A stretch of 64,000 nt of DNA, from contig NC_071670.1 in the NCBI RefSeq assembly GCF_028554725.1, forward strand, positions 60,080,501 to 60,144,500, given 5' to 3'. The notes below the pieces were generated by a model that was given only the letters and a program-made list of their open reading frames with translations, did no database searches and was not told the DNA's origin. Both the position numbers and the translations under genes were made by a program. Shown here in pieces: positions 12,890-24,366 of this stretch. The stretch is from Zeugodacus cucurbitae. Taxonomy: Eukaryota > Arthropoda > Insecta > Diptera > Tephritidae. Each line of letters opens with the position of its first letter. Within the stretch, counting starts at the first letter, position 1.

Positions 12890-13583
12890 TATTATAGCTA
12901 CTTGTAGTTATTCAATTATAATTTTTATACTTAACACAAATTATTTTCACAATAATTAGTTTATATTATATATTTTGATGCACAATTATTGAGAAATTAC
13001 AATTTTCTTACGGAAGTATGCACAAGCCGAAATCGTTTGCGAAGAGTTTTCTGACAGACGCTACGCACAAATGTCAAATGAAAAGTAAGAGAGACAAATA
13101 TATAGGCAAACGTCAAAGGCTTTACGATTTGGTTGCCACATTTAACAGGGTTGCCACCATTTAAAATTAAGTGGAATAGAAATAACTTTTATGAATAATT
13201 AATTTGATAAACCATTTATTTCAAAATTATTTATGGGAATATAGAAATTGGCATCACTGTTAAAGGCAAAACGAATTCGCTGTGGTTAAAATTTTAACTA
13301 ATTCTTCTAAAATCATAATAAAAAGGTGTTTTTGAAACTATTTCTGAAAAAACAATTAGTAAAAATACATGTATCCAAAAAAGGGAAAAATAAATATAAT
13401 ATCAAACGAATTTAGTGAGTTTTGGTTATTTGGAAAATAATGTTTATTATGATTAACATCAAAACAACAGAAAAACTAAAGACTGCCTTAATACTAAATA
13501 TACATAAAACATTCTTATGGCAACACTGACATAAACAGCTGTGTACATTATTTTGTTTACAATCTTCCAATTTGTGATGAGCT
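12890..13583. promoter_or_regulatory. Divergent promoter region U2af50 / PIG-Q
   Basis: 694 bases separate the two start codons. An AACAGCTGTG sequence at 13534-13543 matches the E-box-like core promoter motif (consensus near AWCAGCTGWT) found at many Drosophila housekeeping promoters. It lies about 40 bases before the PIG-Q ATG. No TATA box is evident. Confidence 0.4.
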
Positions 13584-15569
13584 ATGAGCGTGAAAATTTT
13601 CCTGCCGACTTTTCTTTTCCACACGAAAAAAGACTGTGACATATATGGAGAAATACAAATCAATGAAAATAATGCAGTTTCCTATTTTATTATTGCGCAT
13701 CGCGATTATCAAAATGACAACACATCGACGCTTTCCACTAAAAGCTTACGACACTTGGGCCACATAGTGCGTGCCGGTCCTACATCAGCCATACAACATC
13801 GAGATGTTGCAGTAAGCTTTGCTTACGACAGTGAAACGCCAAATATTTATTTGCTTAAATTAAGCATAAAACCGCCGGAGACGACACAAGTAAATGTCTT
13901 CCTTTACGATGTGCCAAAAATGTTACAGCTATACGAAAATAGCGTCAATTATGAGGCTAAAGGGCAACCAGCGTCTACTGAAGGAAATGATAAGGAAGCG
14001 TCTGATGAATGCAACGACGTTGTATTGTTGTGCCGTCTGTTAAATGAAACTCGTCAACAAAATGCAGTGCATAAAAGCACGATATACAGTATTCTACAAA
14101 AATTCATATTTTTACTGCCGAATTTAATAACATTTATATTAATACTATTGCTGGAGTGTAAGCCATGTAAAACATTTATGGAAAAAACATCGATTTACAT
14201 ACACTATTTGGAGTGGCGTAGATTGTGTGAAACTAGGTAAATTTTTTTTTAATTTTAAATAATTAATTGTATTAAAGTAATATCATTTCAGAAAACGTAA
14301 ACTAAATATAACGGTGGACAAGATACTTGGAGTTAGTGTAATGATTTTCTTACTCTTTTACGTTTCACATCCCGGTGATTACCTGCTAACAACCTCACAC
14401 GTGAGTATTATACACTATATTTTTTAGTTATACTAATCACTGTGCACAATTAATTTATGCTAGTGGGTCATACAAAAACTGCGCTTGTTACTACGTTCAC
14501 TTAAAGGCAGTCCCATTGGCTTGAAGCTGAATGAACACCTCAACAATTTCCTGCTCGATTGTTTCAATTATCATGTCGATTTGTGGGCGAAGTTTTTGGG
14601 TAATTACAAACGTACAGGAATAAATAAATTAAGCATTAAAATTATTAATAATTCAATCAATTTTCAATTCAAATTTCCACACAGATCTAATAGAACCCAT
14701 TGTGCGACAACTTTTCGTGCCCATTGCCATGCTTGGTTTTATAGGCATATCCTTTCAGTTAGCATCTTTGCCGGTGTTGATGTCAATAATCGGCTTGCAT
14801 GCGCATTGTTTTTATATTTACACAGCAGTGTAAGTTGTGCATTGTTTTTGCAACTCTCAATACAAAATATTTTTTATATTAGATTGTACAAAGTGGAGAT
14901 CAGAGGTATACAAGTGCTTTGGAAGGTGATGCTCGGCAAGCGTTACAATGTGCTTAAGAGTGGGTATTTTTTAAACACATTAAACAACTAATTAATAATT
15001 TTGACTTGCAGATCGCGTAGAATCACATAACTATGTAAACCGGCAGTTATATCTAGCGACTATATTCTTTACATCGCTGCTCTTTCTATTTCCAACTGTA
15101 TTGGTTTACTATGTGGTTTTCACAACGGTAATATTTTTGTTTTTTATTATTAATTTTACTAATCACTAAAAAATTTTTTGTAGTTGCGTCTTTGTATCTA
15201 TCTCGTAAATTTAGTCGTCGAAGTTTTGCGCCGCAAAATTTTAGAATTCCCTCTCCTGAGTCTACTAAAGTGGTCTGTGGGTCAATTTTATGATATGGGT
15301 ATGTAATACGCAAACTGTCAATGATTATTAATTTTCATTTAATTTATTTTGTAGAAAGTATACATATCGCTCATATACCACATTCGCCGTCACCTTTGTT
15401 GCAACCGCAGAGTACTCAAATGTGTATGTCCGTTTTCAAATTGAGCATACAAAAATCGCCATTAAGTCGGGTGTTCTCATGTGAAAGTGGAATCCTGCAA
15501 GAATTTAAATCGGATGAGAAGATGTCAATTAAAAATGCATTTACACGCATGCTTCAAGGAACATTTTAA
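13584..15569 (+). CDS. PIG-Q: GPI-GlcNAc transferase subunit Q (Gpi1 family)
   Basis: Membrane subunit of the ER complex that transfers GlcNAc to phosphatidylinositol, the first step of GPI-anchor synthesis. Eight coding exons: 13584-14236, 14292-14400, 14464-14599, 14685-14829, 14883-14959, 15012-15127, 15184-15298 and 15355-15569. All are GT-AG and phases agree, giving 521 residues. Family signs are the central GSPIGLKLNEHLNNFLLD segment and the following W-A-K-F-L, the EIRGIQVLWKVMLGKRYNVL segment in exon 5, and several hydrophobic spans: FLLPNLITFILILLLE near 175, LLFYVSH in exon 2, a long span in exon 4, and two in exons 6-7. Only the multi-span C-terminal half is strongly Gpi1-like; the N-terminal 160 residues are less conserved. 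A possible poly(A) signal AATAAA is at 15667-15672. Converges with GOT1. Confidence 0.88.
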
Positions 15570-15984
15570 CATTGTTAGTAAACTCGGATATTAATTAATA
15601 TTGCATCATGTTATGTTTTAAAACAAAAAGTTGACAGTATATTGTTCAAAAATTGAATAATTCTTTAATAAAAATCGGTTTACATTTTATGCATACAAAG
15701 CGTATTCTACATGAAATTTAAGTAAATTTAGTTATATACAATGCATACAAAACGAGGAAGAAGGACACGTATTGATAGTTAAAGTGAAGTTATATCTATT
15801 TAAAAATCATATGCATTTTCGAGAAAACTTCTTAGTAACTAAAAATACGCACCAAATATTTCTTAAACGTATAAACTTACTGTTATCTTTATACAAAATA
15901 GCTAGAGCTCTTTAAATTCAAGCCATCGGAGAAATAACTAATACATTAAAATAATCCTTAGTGGGAAAATTGTTTGGAGTTCTA

Positions 15985-17673
15985 CTATACCGTCGTTCGA
16001 TTTGCATCACCACCAAGTTTTTGTACAAGCTGTAAGAAAAAAGAAAATAAAAATAAATTTTTGTAAATAAATTTTTTAGCTATATAATTACGACCCTGTA
16101 AGCAAAATCTATTACTTATGTTTGCTGTCAACTGTCACACGTTGCTAATACGATTGTGTGAGTGCGACAGCGATAGTGTACCAACAAATTATATTTTACT
16201 TCATATTTCTATCAGCTCGTCTGTGGAAGATTTGTACAAATCTCTAAATTCGTGCGAAATGTCGGGATATATTGCCAGGAAGGGTCCCTTGGTCTTTTGT
16301 AAGTACATTTGGGTGACATATACAACCAATTATTTCATGACTTAAACTTTTAATAAATCAAGACAAAAACTATATTAGAAATGTCTTGTTCCCATTTGGT
16401 TACGTAAATAAAAATGTCTTAATATTTCTAAATAAATAATCAAGTACTCTCTATTTTTAGCAAATTTGGGCAAATGGGCCTATAACTTGTCTGGTTTCAA
16501 TCAATACGGTGAGTTATTGCAAATACGCTTGTAAAATTTGTGTTGCTCAATAACTAACCTGCAATTCGTACAATGGTTTAATATCACTTATAAATTGACA
16601 TACCCGTAGGTCTGCACCGTGACGATTGCCTGTATGAGAACGAAGACGTGAAAGAAGCAGTACGTCGCCTACCCCGTAAAGTGTACGACGAACGTAACTA
16701 CCGTATTATGCGTGCGCTGCATTTGTCCATGACCAAAACAGTTTTACCCAAGGAACAATGGACTAAATACGAAGATGATGTCAAATACTTGGAACCTTAT
16801 TTGAAGGAAGTTGTTAAGGAGCGCGAAGAACGCGAAGAGTGGAATAAGGACCACTAAGTGCGTGAATTAATCTTAATATACAAAAATGCGATTTATTTAG
16901 AGAAGTGTAAATTAAAGAAAATAAATGAATTGAAAATTTGAGATGTTCTTGAGTTCTTGGAGATTACTTGGAAACGCATTTTTATAGTATAGGCATGAGG
17001 AGTAAGAGTAACTACATAAGTTTTGAGTATTTTAATAAAAATGAAACTTACCTTTTGTATAAATGGCGCATTCAGTACAGAGCCTAGCACAGGCACCCGC
17101 CCTAAGAAATTGATGGCAACTGGGAAGAATCCGCTGCAATTTTAAGTAAATATTTATATAAATGACTAAAATATTAAAAATTATAAATATAGCAACACTT
17201 GCCTGAATAACACAAAGAATCCATAGAGTTCAATAACCATGCCTATCATTGGAAAACCAAGTAGTACTACAAAAATTCCGCCAAAAAACGCTGTAGTCCC
17301 CTTAACTTTGTGTCTTTGAAAGAAAAACCGGAATGTACGTTGAACACCTATTACACAGGCAAGGCCGCTTAGAAAAAGTAACTAAAATTTGAAAATATGT
17401 TAATACAAAATTAAAGATATAGATCTAGTTTTAATATTACATTGCCGATTGCTAATAAACCTTTATCGAATAGAAACAGCACACCCAAAAATAGAAAGGA
17501 GACGCCAAATCCGGCCAGGCCAATACCGATTTCTATAAAAAACATGCATATTTAGCCAACATTAGTAACAAACAAGACCAACAGAAAACACGAAGATTTG
17601 TGGCAAAAAACCTTTAAGACGGGCTAGTTCAAGACAATATTGACTTACTTTGCAAATCTGTTACTTCAATCAT
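15985..17673 (-). CDS. Got1: Vesicle transport protein GOT1
   Basis: Small tetra-spanning Golgi/ER membrane protein of the GOT1/SFT2 family, implicated in ER-Golgi traffic. Five coding exons, in transcript order: 17673-17649, 17532-17441, 17381-17203, 17133-17052 and 16029-15985, giving 140 residues (human GOT1B is about 138). Family sequence is continuous across the junctions: KIGIGLAGFGVSFLFLGVL, then LFDKGLLAIGN, LIGVQRTFRFFFQ-like (here VIGVQRTFRFFFQ), FPMIGMVIELYGFFVLF, FLGRVPVLGSVLNAPFIQK, and a C-terminal tail ending GGDANRTTV. Intron 3 needs a GC donor (AG|GCAAGT) to keep the frame. The last exon encodes only 14 residues, and the intron before it (16030-17051) contains the whole UQCR-14 gene on the opposite strand. 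Confidence 0.93.
16259..16857 (+). CDS. UQCR-14: Cytochrome bc1 complex subunit 7 (UQCRB/QCR7)
   Basis: Small matrix-side subunit of mitochondrial complex III (ubiquinol-cytochrome c reductase), the QCR7/UQCRB family. Exons 16259-16298, 16461-16508 and 16610-16857, all GT-AG with matching phases, give 111 residues, the usual family length. The signature is continuous: KWAYNLSGFNQYGLHRDD, YENEDVKEAVRRLP, RIMRALHLSM, LPKEQWTKYEDDVKYLEPYL and a charged C-terminus (KEREEREEW). The start is the in-frame ATG preceding GYIARKGPLVF, since the first exon has no other plausible start. A poly(A) signal AATAAA is at 16920-16925, still inside the GOT1 intron. No cleavable presequence is obvious, as expected for this subunit. 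Confidence 0.96.
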
Positions 17674-18405
17674 AATGCTTTTTGTGAAATATTTCTTACA
17701 ACAATGAAAATTACAATTAATTGATATATTCAGCTATTATTTACTACAATTATTTGATGTCTTCCACGTAAACCGAATTTTCTTTTTGTCTACACGAACA
17801 GCTGATTCTTCCTTTGCATGACATTCGGAATTTCATTTTGATAAATCAAATTTCATCATTTACAAACACGGTTAAAAGTGTTAGGAAACTTTAAATAGAA
17901 TAAAAATTATTTAAATTCTCTAAATGATGAGAAGAGAGTAAAATAATATATATTTTGTTTTTAATAAACAAAAGAAAAACAGTGAAATATGGTGAGACGG
18001 GAGAAGGAATTCAAATACGCCTTAATAAATCAAGAAATTAAATATTTTCCTATCAATTGTGAAGCAAAACTTATTAACTAATAAAAGAAGGATTTAAAAT
18101 GTATTCTATTTTTTAAATTAAGAAAAACAAACTTACTAATATACTTATATTTTTTAATATTTAATTAATAAATAATTTTCTTAAAATTTTGTCGCCATTT
18201 AAATATTTACAAAAAATAAGGCAACACATTTTCGTTCACAGCCATTTTCGTTCAAAATACAACTCTGCGTGCGGCGAAACGCCATTTTTCAATCAATGCA
18301 AGAAAATTTTTCACAGTGGCGTGGCTTTAACTTATGCTATTTTAAAAAGTGAAATTCAGTCAAATTTAAACATTAAACAGTGTCAAAAGATTCTTAAAAA
18401 CAAAC
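17674..18405. promoter_or_regulatory. Divergent promoter region GOT1 / caz
   Basis: 732 bases lie between the two start codons. AACAGCTGAT at 17797-17806 matches the same E-box-like core promoter motif as before PIG-Q and probably marks the GOT1 promoter. The caz-proximal part (about 18180-18405) would be its 5' UTR. No TATA box seen. Confidence 0.4.
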
Positions 18406-21400
18406 ATGGATAGTAAGTATAGACTGAAAGTAATATTTTGTATTGATATTGACAATTTGTGTTGATTTTAACACAGGAGGTGGTTATGGCGGTGCTGGTG
18501 GCGGAGGAGGTTACAATAACTTTTCTGTACCACCACCGAATTTCCAGCAGCAAATGCAACCCAAAAGTGGAGGCTACAACGATCAATCTTCCTACAATAA
18601 AGGAGGTAAACATTTGCTTAACATTACTCTAAAAGTTTTACTTTAATTGTAATTGATTTGTAGGTTATGATTCAGGTAGTCGCGGCGGTGGTGGTGGCGG
18701 CGGCGGTTGGAATGACCGTGGAAGTAGCGGTGGCGGCGGTTATGGGTATGTATCTATATCCTTTATGTTATCGTACGAAACAAGTTCACAAGCTAAGGTC
18801 CATTGAGGAGCTTATCTCAAGCTATTTACCAAAAGAGCGTGTTCCAATCTTAAAAAAATGATTTTGTTGGCGAAACTCAAATCCAAAGTGTTTAGGGTAT
18901 CTGTGCTGTTTGAGTATGTATGTATCTTTGAAAAGCAAAATTTGTTCTAAGTTCAAAAAATTGGGATACTTGCTTCTCTACTGTATTATTACAAAATATG
19001 AAACTTCATATTTAGCTGAACTATTGTATTATTGAAAAATATGATTTCTAAAGCCACACAAAATTATGGTTTAATTTAATACATGCAGGTACAAGTGTTG
19101 AAATCTGTTAGCCATTTCTCTTCTATATTTTTTTACAAATATTTCAATTTATTTGATTTAACTAAGGTATTTCATATCAACACGCAAGATAGAGTTTAGT
19201 TTCTAAGATACTCATTATTTGGTGGAGAAGCAAACAATTCCTATATTGTAATTTTTTTAAACTTGTTTTATTGTTCCAATGCATTGTTTATGAAACTTTT
19301 TTGAAAGTAATTTAAAGGCATAAAGGTGTAAAACTGTCGACGACATTGTGAAAATTCCTACAGAAAAACTGAAAAATTAACATGATCTGGTTTCTAAATC
19401 GTTTTAAGTGGTACATTTTGTTGCGGTGGTAATAAGAATAGTAACACAAAATGAAACGCATACCTAAGAGGCCGGTGTATAATTGCTTAGTTGGGTAAGG
19501 TTAATTTCGAAAGATCTGTAACTTTGTAATGTTCACACACCAGCGCAATAACGAGGAGCATCAGTGGTTATCTGCGCGCATATGCGAATTTGATGATTGT
19601 TTATTATGGAAAATACATTTACAGACAGCTTGAATATGGTACTTGCTTGTGTATGCGATCTAACATGATTTATAAAAATTCTCAGTAACTGCAAATCACG
19701 AATGCACATTTAAATGAGTCTTGATATCCTATTTTAGAAATGGAGGCGGCAGCAAGGACGGCTACAATAAAGGTAAAATAAAAGCAAGCCAAATTGCAAA
19801 TAATTGAGTAAAGTATAAATCAATTCATTTACTACTTACAATTCTTAAGTCTGCGATATACGTATAAATTATTGTATGACTAGTGTTTTCATAGTGTATT
19901 TAATTTGAGAGTGTCAACTAATACGAGAGCGTACACATATAAAAACTTCATGTGGGGTGTAGAGACTGCAAAATGGTGCAGTGATATGGAGTAATGATAT
20001 TAAAATGTATTAATTTTTTTCTTATGAGTAGTCTTAAGTTGTGTCAAAACAACATGTGAGTGCATTAAATGGATGGTATACATAAGTGCAATGCCGTAAT
20101 CGGTAATATAATTGATCATTAAAAATTTGATCGTGGTATTTACGAATTATAGTGCCAACATTGGGTTGTTTAAAAGTTTTAATGAAGGTACACCAACTAG
20201 TGAAAGTGTAAAGATGAAACCACAGTAAATATTTTTTAAAGCTATAACTAATAATTAAGAAGTTAAAAGGTTTACATATTTGGTTTCATAAACATCAGTT
20301 ATACTGTTAAAAATATGTAGTGTGTGTAACACGCAAAATATTCATTGATTGATATTTTTTTTTTTTTGCAAAATATAAAGAGTTGTAAAATATTCGTGTA
20401 CATACATATGGTTGCAACGACATATGTATTTGGTAATGGTGTTATACATATAACCATGGTTAAAAAATTTCCAGTTTCTTCACTATTGCCCCTGATAAAA
20501 TTTATCAAAGGTCTACCAGAAAATATAACTGACTACACTACACTTCGTTCATGTTTCAAATGTGTTCTATTAGAAGGTCATACACTTGCCTATTTTATCT
20601 ATTCATATTATCGTACTTCGAATTAGTATTTCAAAGTAGTTTTTTGAAAACCAATTTAGTCCAAATCCATATATTCATAGTTCATCTGTATTTATTACGG
20701 CAAAATCATGCTAATATTAATTATGTTATTTTAGGCGGCTATAGTGGTGGCGGCGGCGGCGGCGGAGCTGGTGGTTCCGAAATGGTTACTCAAGAAGACA
20801 CCATATTTGTGTCGGGTATGGATCCTGCTACCGATGAAATGGCGATTGAAACGCATTTCGGCGCTATAGGAATAATCAAGGTATGTTTCCAGATACATTA
20901 ATAGATCACGACGTAATTTTTAATGTTTTTGAATTTTTTATCATTAATTTATAGAAAGATAAACGTACTATGAAGCCCAAAATTTGGTTATACAAGCACA
21001 AAGATACGGGCGTTTCTAAAGGTGAAGCCACTGTAACCTATGACGATACAAATGCCGCACAATCTGCCATCGCTTGGTTTGATGGCCGCGATTTCAATGG
21101 CTGCACGATTAAAGTTTCGTTAGCACAACGTCAGAATAACTGGAAGGGCGGACGCGGAGGCGGTAGTGGTGGTGGTGGCGGCGGTTTCGGTGGCCGCGGC
21201 GGACCTGGCGGTGGTCGTGGTGGTGGCGGTAGATTTGATCGCGGTGGCGGTGGCGGCGGACCGGGTGGTGATTACGATTCCGGCCGTGGCGGTGATCGCG
21301 GAGGCCGTGGTAGAATGGGAGGTGGCGGCGGCGGCGGTGGCGGTGGTGGTAACGTGCAACAACGCGAAGGTGACTGGAAGTGTAGCAGTTGTAATAATAC

Positions 21401-21861
21401 CAACTTTTCTTGGCGCAACGAGTGCAATAGGTATGTAGCCAGATTGTTAACTTACGATTGTGAGTAGCTGCTAACAAATAAATTCCATTTTCAGGTGTAA
21501 AGAACCTAAAAGTGATGGTGATAATGAAGGTGGTAGCAGCGGAGGTGGCGGCTATGGCGGTGGTGGTTATGGTGGTGGTGGCGGCGGCGGCGGTGGTTAT
21601 GGCAATGACCGCGGTAGTGGTGGTGGTGGTTATGGCAATAACGAACGTGGTGGCGGCGGTGGTGGTTACGGTAACCGAGATCGCGGAAATGGCGGCGGCG
21701 GCGGTGGTGGTGGTGGATTCAATCGCTTCGGTGGCGGAGGCGGTGGTGGCCGTGGAGGCGGCGGAGGTGGCGGAGGCCGCGGTATGGGAGGTGGTGGTCG
21801 CCGTGATGGTGGCGGTGGTCCTGTTAGAAATGACGGTGGCAATCGGCCCAGACCCTATTAA
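18406..21861 (+). CDS. caz: FET-family RNA-binding protein Cabeza (FUS/EWS/TAF15 orthologue)
   Basis: Nuclear RNA/DNA-binding protein of the FUS-EWS-TAF15 family, active in transcription and RNA processing. Seven coding exons: 18406-18412, 18477-18605, 18664-18745, 19738-19772, 20735-20880, 20955-21430 and 21495-21861, all GT-AG with matching phases, giving 413 residues (about 399 in Drosophila). A Gly/Tyr/Asn/Gln-rich N-terminal prion-like part is followed by one RRM, from DTIFVSGMDP through IWLYKHKDTGVSKGEATVTY to IKVSLAQRQNNW (about residues 105-195). An RGG-rich region follows, then a RanBP2-type zinc finger (GDWKCSSCNNTNFSWRNECN then RC across the exon 6/7 join) and a second Gly/Arg-rich tail ending RPRPY-like (RPY). 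The last residues PY form the PY nuclear-import signal. Exon 4 is a 35-nt microexon between two introns of nearly 1 kb. A poly(A) signal AATAAA is at 22044-22049. Confidence 0.97.
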
Positions 21862-22299
21862 CCGTTGTGCGATTTTAAATTATATATGTATTTAACTATA
21901 AAGAGATTTTTTAAGTCAAGCAGATTTATTGTGTTAAGATCGTAATTATTACTGCTATCGAAATATCAACAGTTTGCACGAAAAGTCGATATGATGGAAC
22001 AAAAATAATGACAAATGTATATTACGATGTATCATCTTTCAAAAATAAAGAAACTTAATTTTTAATTTTAATGACCAAATAACTTCGATGCGTTTGCAAT
22101 GAACACATTTTCAAAGGATAATAGTCTTTTCAGCAACGCAATAAACTAAAAACACGTGATTTAGAAGCGTGTGGCTTGAAGTTGTGATATATTAAAGCGA
22201 AACGAGTTCTAACAGGCTGCAAAACAGAAAGTGAAAATATAATATGAATAATCCGCTGTTTTTAAAGAGAAATTTGATTTGTTTAAGAGTGCCGGTAGT

Positions 22300-22460
22300 A
22301 CCAAGGTGTTGTTGTAGAGGCATAAAACATTCCCCAAATAATTTTGAGGATTGCTGCCGCTTTGACCGTCTTTGGTGGGATAAAAATACGGTTCGGTTAC
22401 GGTAACGTAGAACCGACTGTAGTAAGAACGGGGTAGTACTGAGATCGCTATGGTTGTTGC
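22300..22460 (+). repeat. Dispersed repeat, copy 1
   Basis: Begins near GTTGTTGTAG, continues through AAATAATTTTGAGGATTGCTG and GGATAAAAATACGGTTCGG, and ends in CGTAGAACCGACTGTAGT. The same ordered blocks recur, on either strand, at about 24.2, 26.2, 27.2-27.5 and 31.0 kb. Confidence 0.6.
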
Positions 22461-24239
22461 AGTGGCAGAGAGTATTCGCCAATTGCCGAGTTGGCAGTCC
22501 TTGGTCGTTTAAAAATCCGGGTCCACTCCGATTATGTTACAAATAGGTATGCGTTATTATAATTAATAACATTTCAATGCAAAACCGGCCTACTGGTTAT
22601 AAAAATGCAAATTTAATGGTTTATTAAAATCTTGAATTTCGAATCACTTAAATAACAAATGTTTGTTGATATGTACATATGTATTTATGCATCAAAAGTT
22701 GCGTGACTATTTCAAATCGATAAAATATAATTTAATAATCCACATCATTTGTATTTAAATACAAAAATAACAACAGCTTGTCCGTCTACTGAAAATCAAG
22801 TTCATTTTTTATACAACAAAAATTTTATATTAAAAATACATGTGTTTGTCTGCGGAATTAAGGTTAGTGCCTTACTAGTGGCTAATAATAATGTTAAACA
22901 AAGGGCTTAACCAAAGTAACTACGATTATTTGCATAAATTACACATTAAATTGCGCCAACGAAATACCAAATCAACAGAAACGAAATCAAAACAAATGTT
23001 TTTTTTTCTATTTCCTTTTTGATACACTGTTTGTGTTCGTTTTGCATGGTTATAGTTTTAAACGGCAGGCTAATATAAAACGTAAAAAAAAGCAGCAAAC
23101 CAAATCCAATAATAATAAAAATAGTAATTATGTGTACGAGGATGATTAATCACTCAAATAAGCGCCAACTTAATTTCATGAGTGCGCCTGTGGGTGAACC
23201 GGTTATTAGAAGAGGTGGCATGCAATCCATAGACGTCTGCTCGTATTGTAAATCGCTTTCAAATATAACACTAAGCCCCAAGCTTCTTCCTCATTATTGA
23301 TGTTGATATGTTCGTATTTGAATGGACAATGCAATATGTGTGCAAATATATTTCCTTAAATTTAGCTGGGTGCATAGCAAATTTTGGCCATCATCTCGTT
23401 TGTGCTGCACATTATTTATCAGCGTATGAGTATTTCTTAACAAGCCAAGCTTTATGGTTTGCATACCTAAATCGATTGGCGTGACGAGCTGCATATGTTT
23501 GCGATGATCACCAATTTGGACTGCAGCTATTTATAACTGTTGTTCAAAAATATACATATGAATGCACAAATGGTATTGGTTATCAAAATTTATTCACGGG
23601 ATTTTTTTATACGTAGTGACCCGTAATCTGGGCCACCCCTGTGGCTTGAATGGAATAGTAATGGGTGTGGTGTCAAATTAGTTTAATGCAATATATACAC
23701 ATATGCATATATTAATATATTTTAATCGTGATTGATTTCTAACCTATGGCAATTTGGTTAAAGGTATCGACTATTTTGCGAATGGAAGATTTCTTTTTAG
23801 ATAGTCAAGCTCTGGAGCTCTAAATTTCCTTTGACAAGAAAAAATGTATGTACATATTATGTAACTATTGTTGTTGTTACATCATAAAAGTTTCATAATT
23901 TGCTTCTGATGGATGCTTCTGGCAACGAATAGTATCTTTAGTCGGATAAAAACTAATTTCCGGTTGTGTTGTAATAGAGAAAACGGTGAAAAGAAAGCAA
24001 AAAATATTAACGCTCTAAATATGACTTACCGAACCAAACTGGTTTAGGTATTGGTCCGATCAGGTCGAAAAAAATCGTTTCCTGGGCCTCCCATTAGATA
24101 ACTCCCATGACGATTGATTTATAAGGTTTACCCGCTTTGGGTAACCGCTACAATAACAACGCTCTAAATGCTCTCATTCCTAAGCAGACCTGGATGACCA
24201 CCAACGGTTATGTTAATATTCATTCTCTAATTGACATAA

Positions 24240-24366
24240 CCTGTTCACACGACAGTCGGTTCTGCGCAACCGGATCGGACCAAAATTCATTTCCGGAGTG
24301 TCAAATCGGCAGAATTCCTTAGAGTTATTTAGGAAAATATTTTATGCCACTACAACAACAACAACC
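24240..24366 (-). repeat. Dispersed repeat, copy 2
   Basis: Contains ACGACAGTCGGTTCTGCGCA, then GATCGGACC, GGCAGAATTCC, TATTTAGG and a terminal CTACAACAACAACAACC, which are the copy-1 blocks on the opposite strand. Confidence 0.6.

Noticed and set aside
18667..18861. A read-through frame from caz exon 3 into intron 3 as an alternative protein end
   Set aside because: It uses a different frame from caz, and the true exon has a clear donor at 18746. Only transcript data could revive it.
21109..21895. Several His/Arg-, Thr/Ala- and Val/Ala-rich frames over caz exons 6-7
   Set aside because: These are other-frame shadows of the RGG/GGN coding repeats; only the caz frame joins conserved domains across introns.
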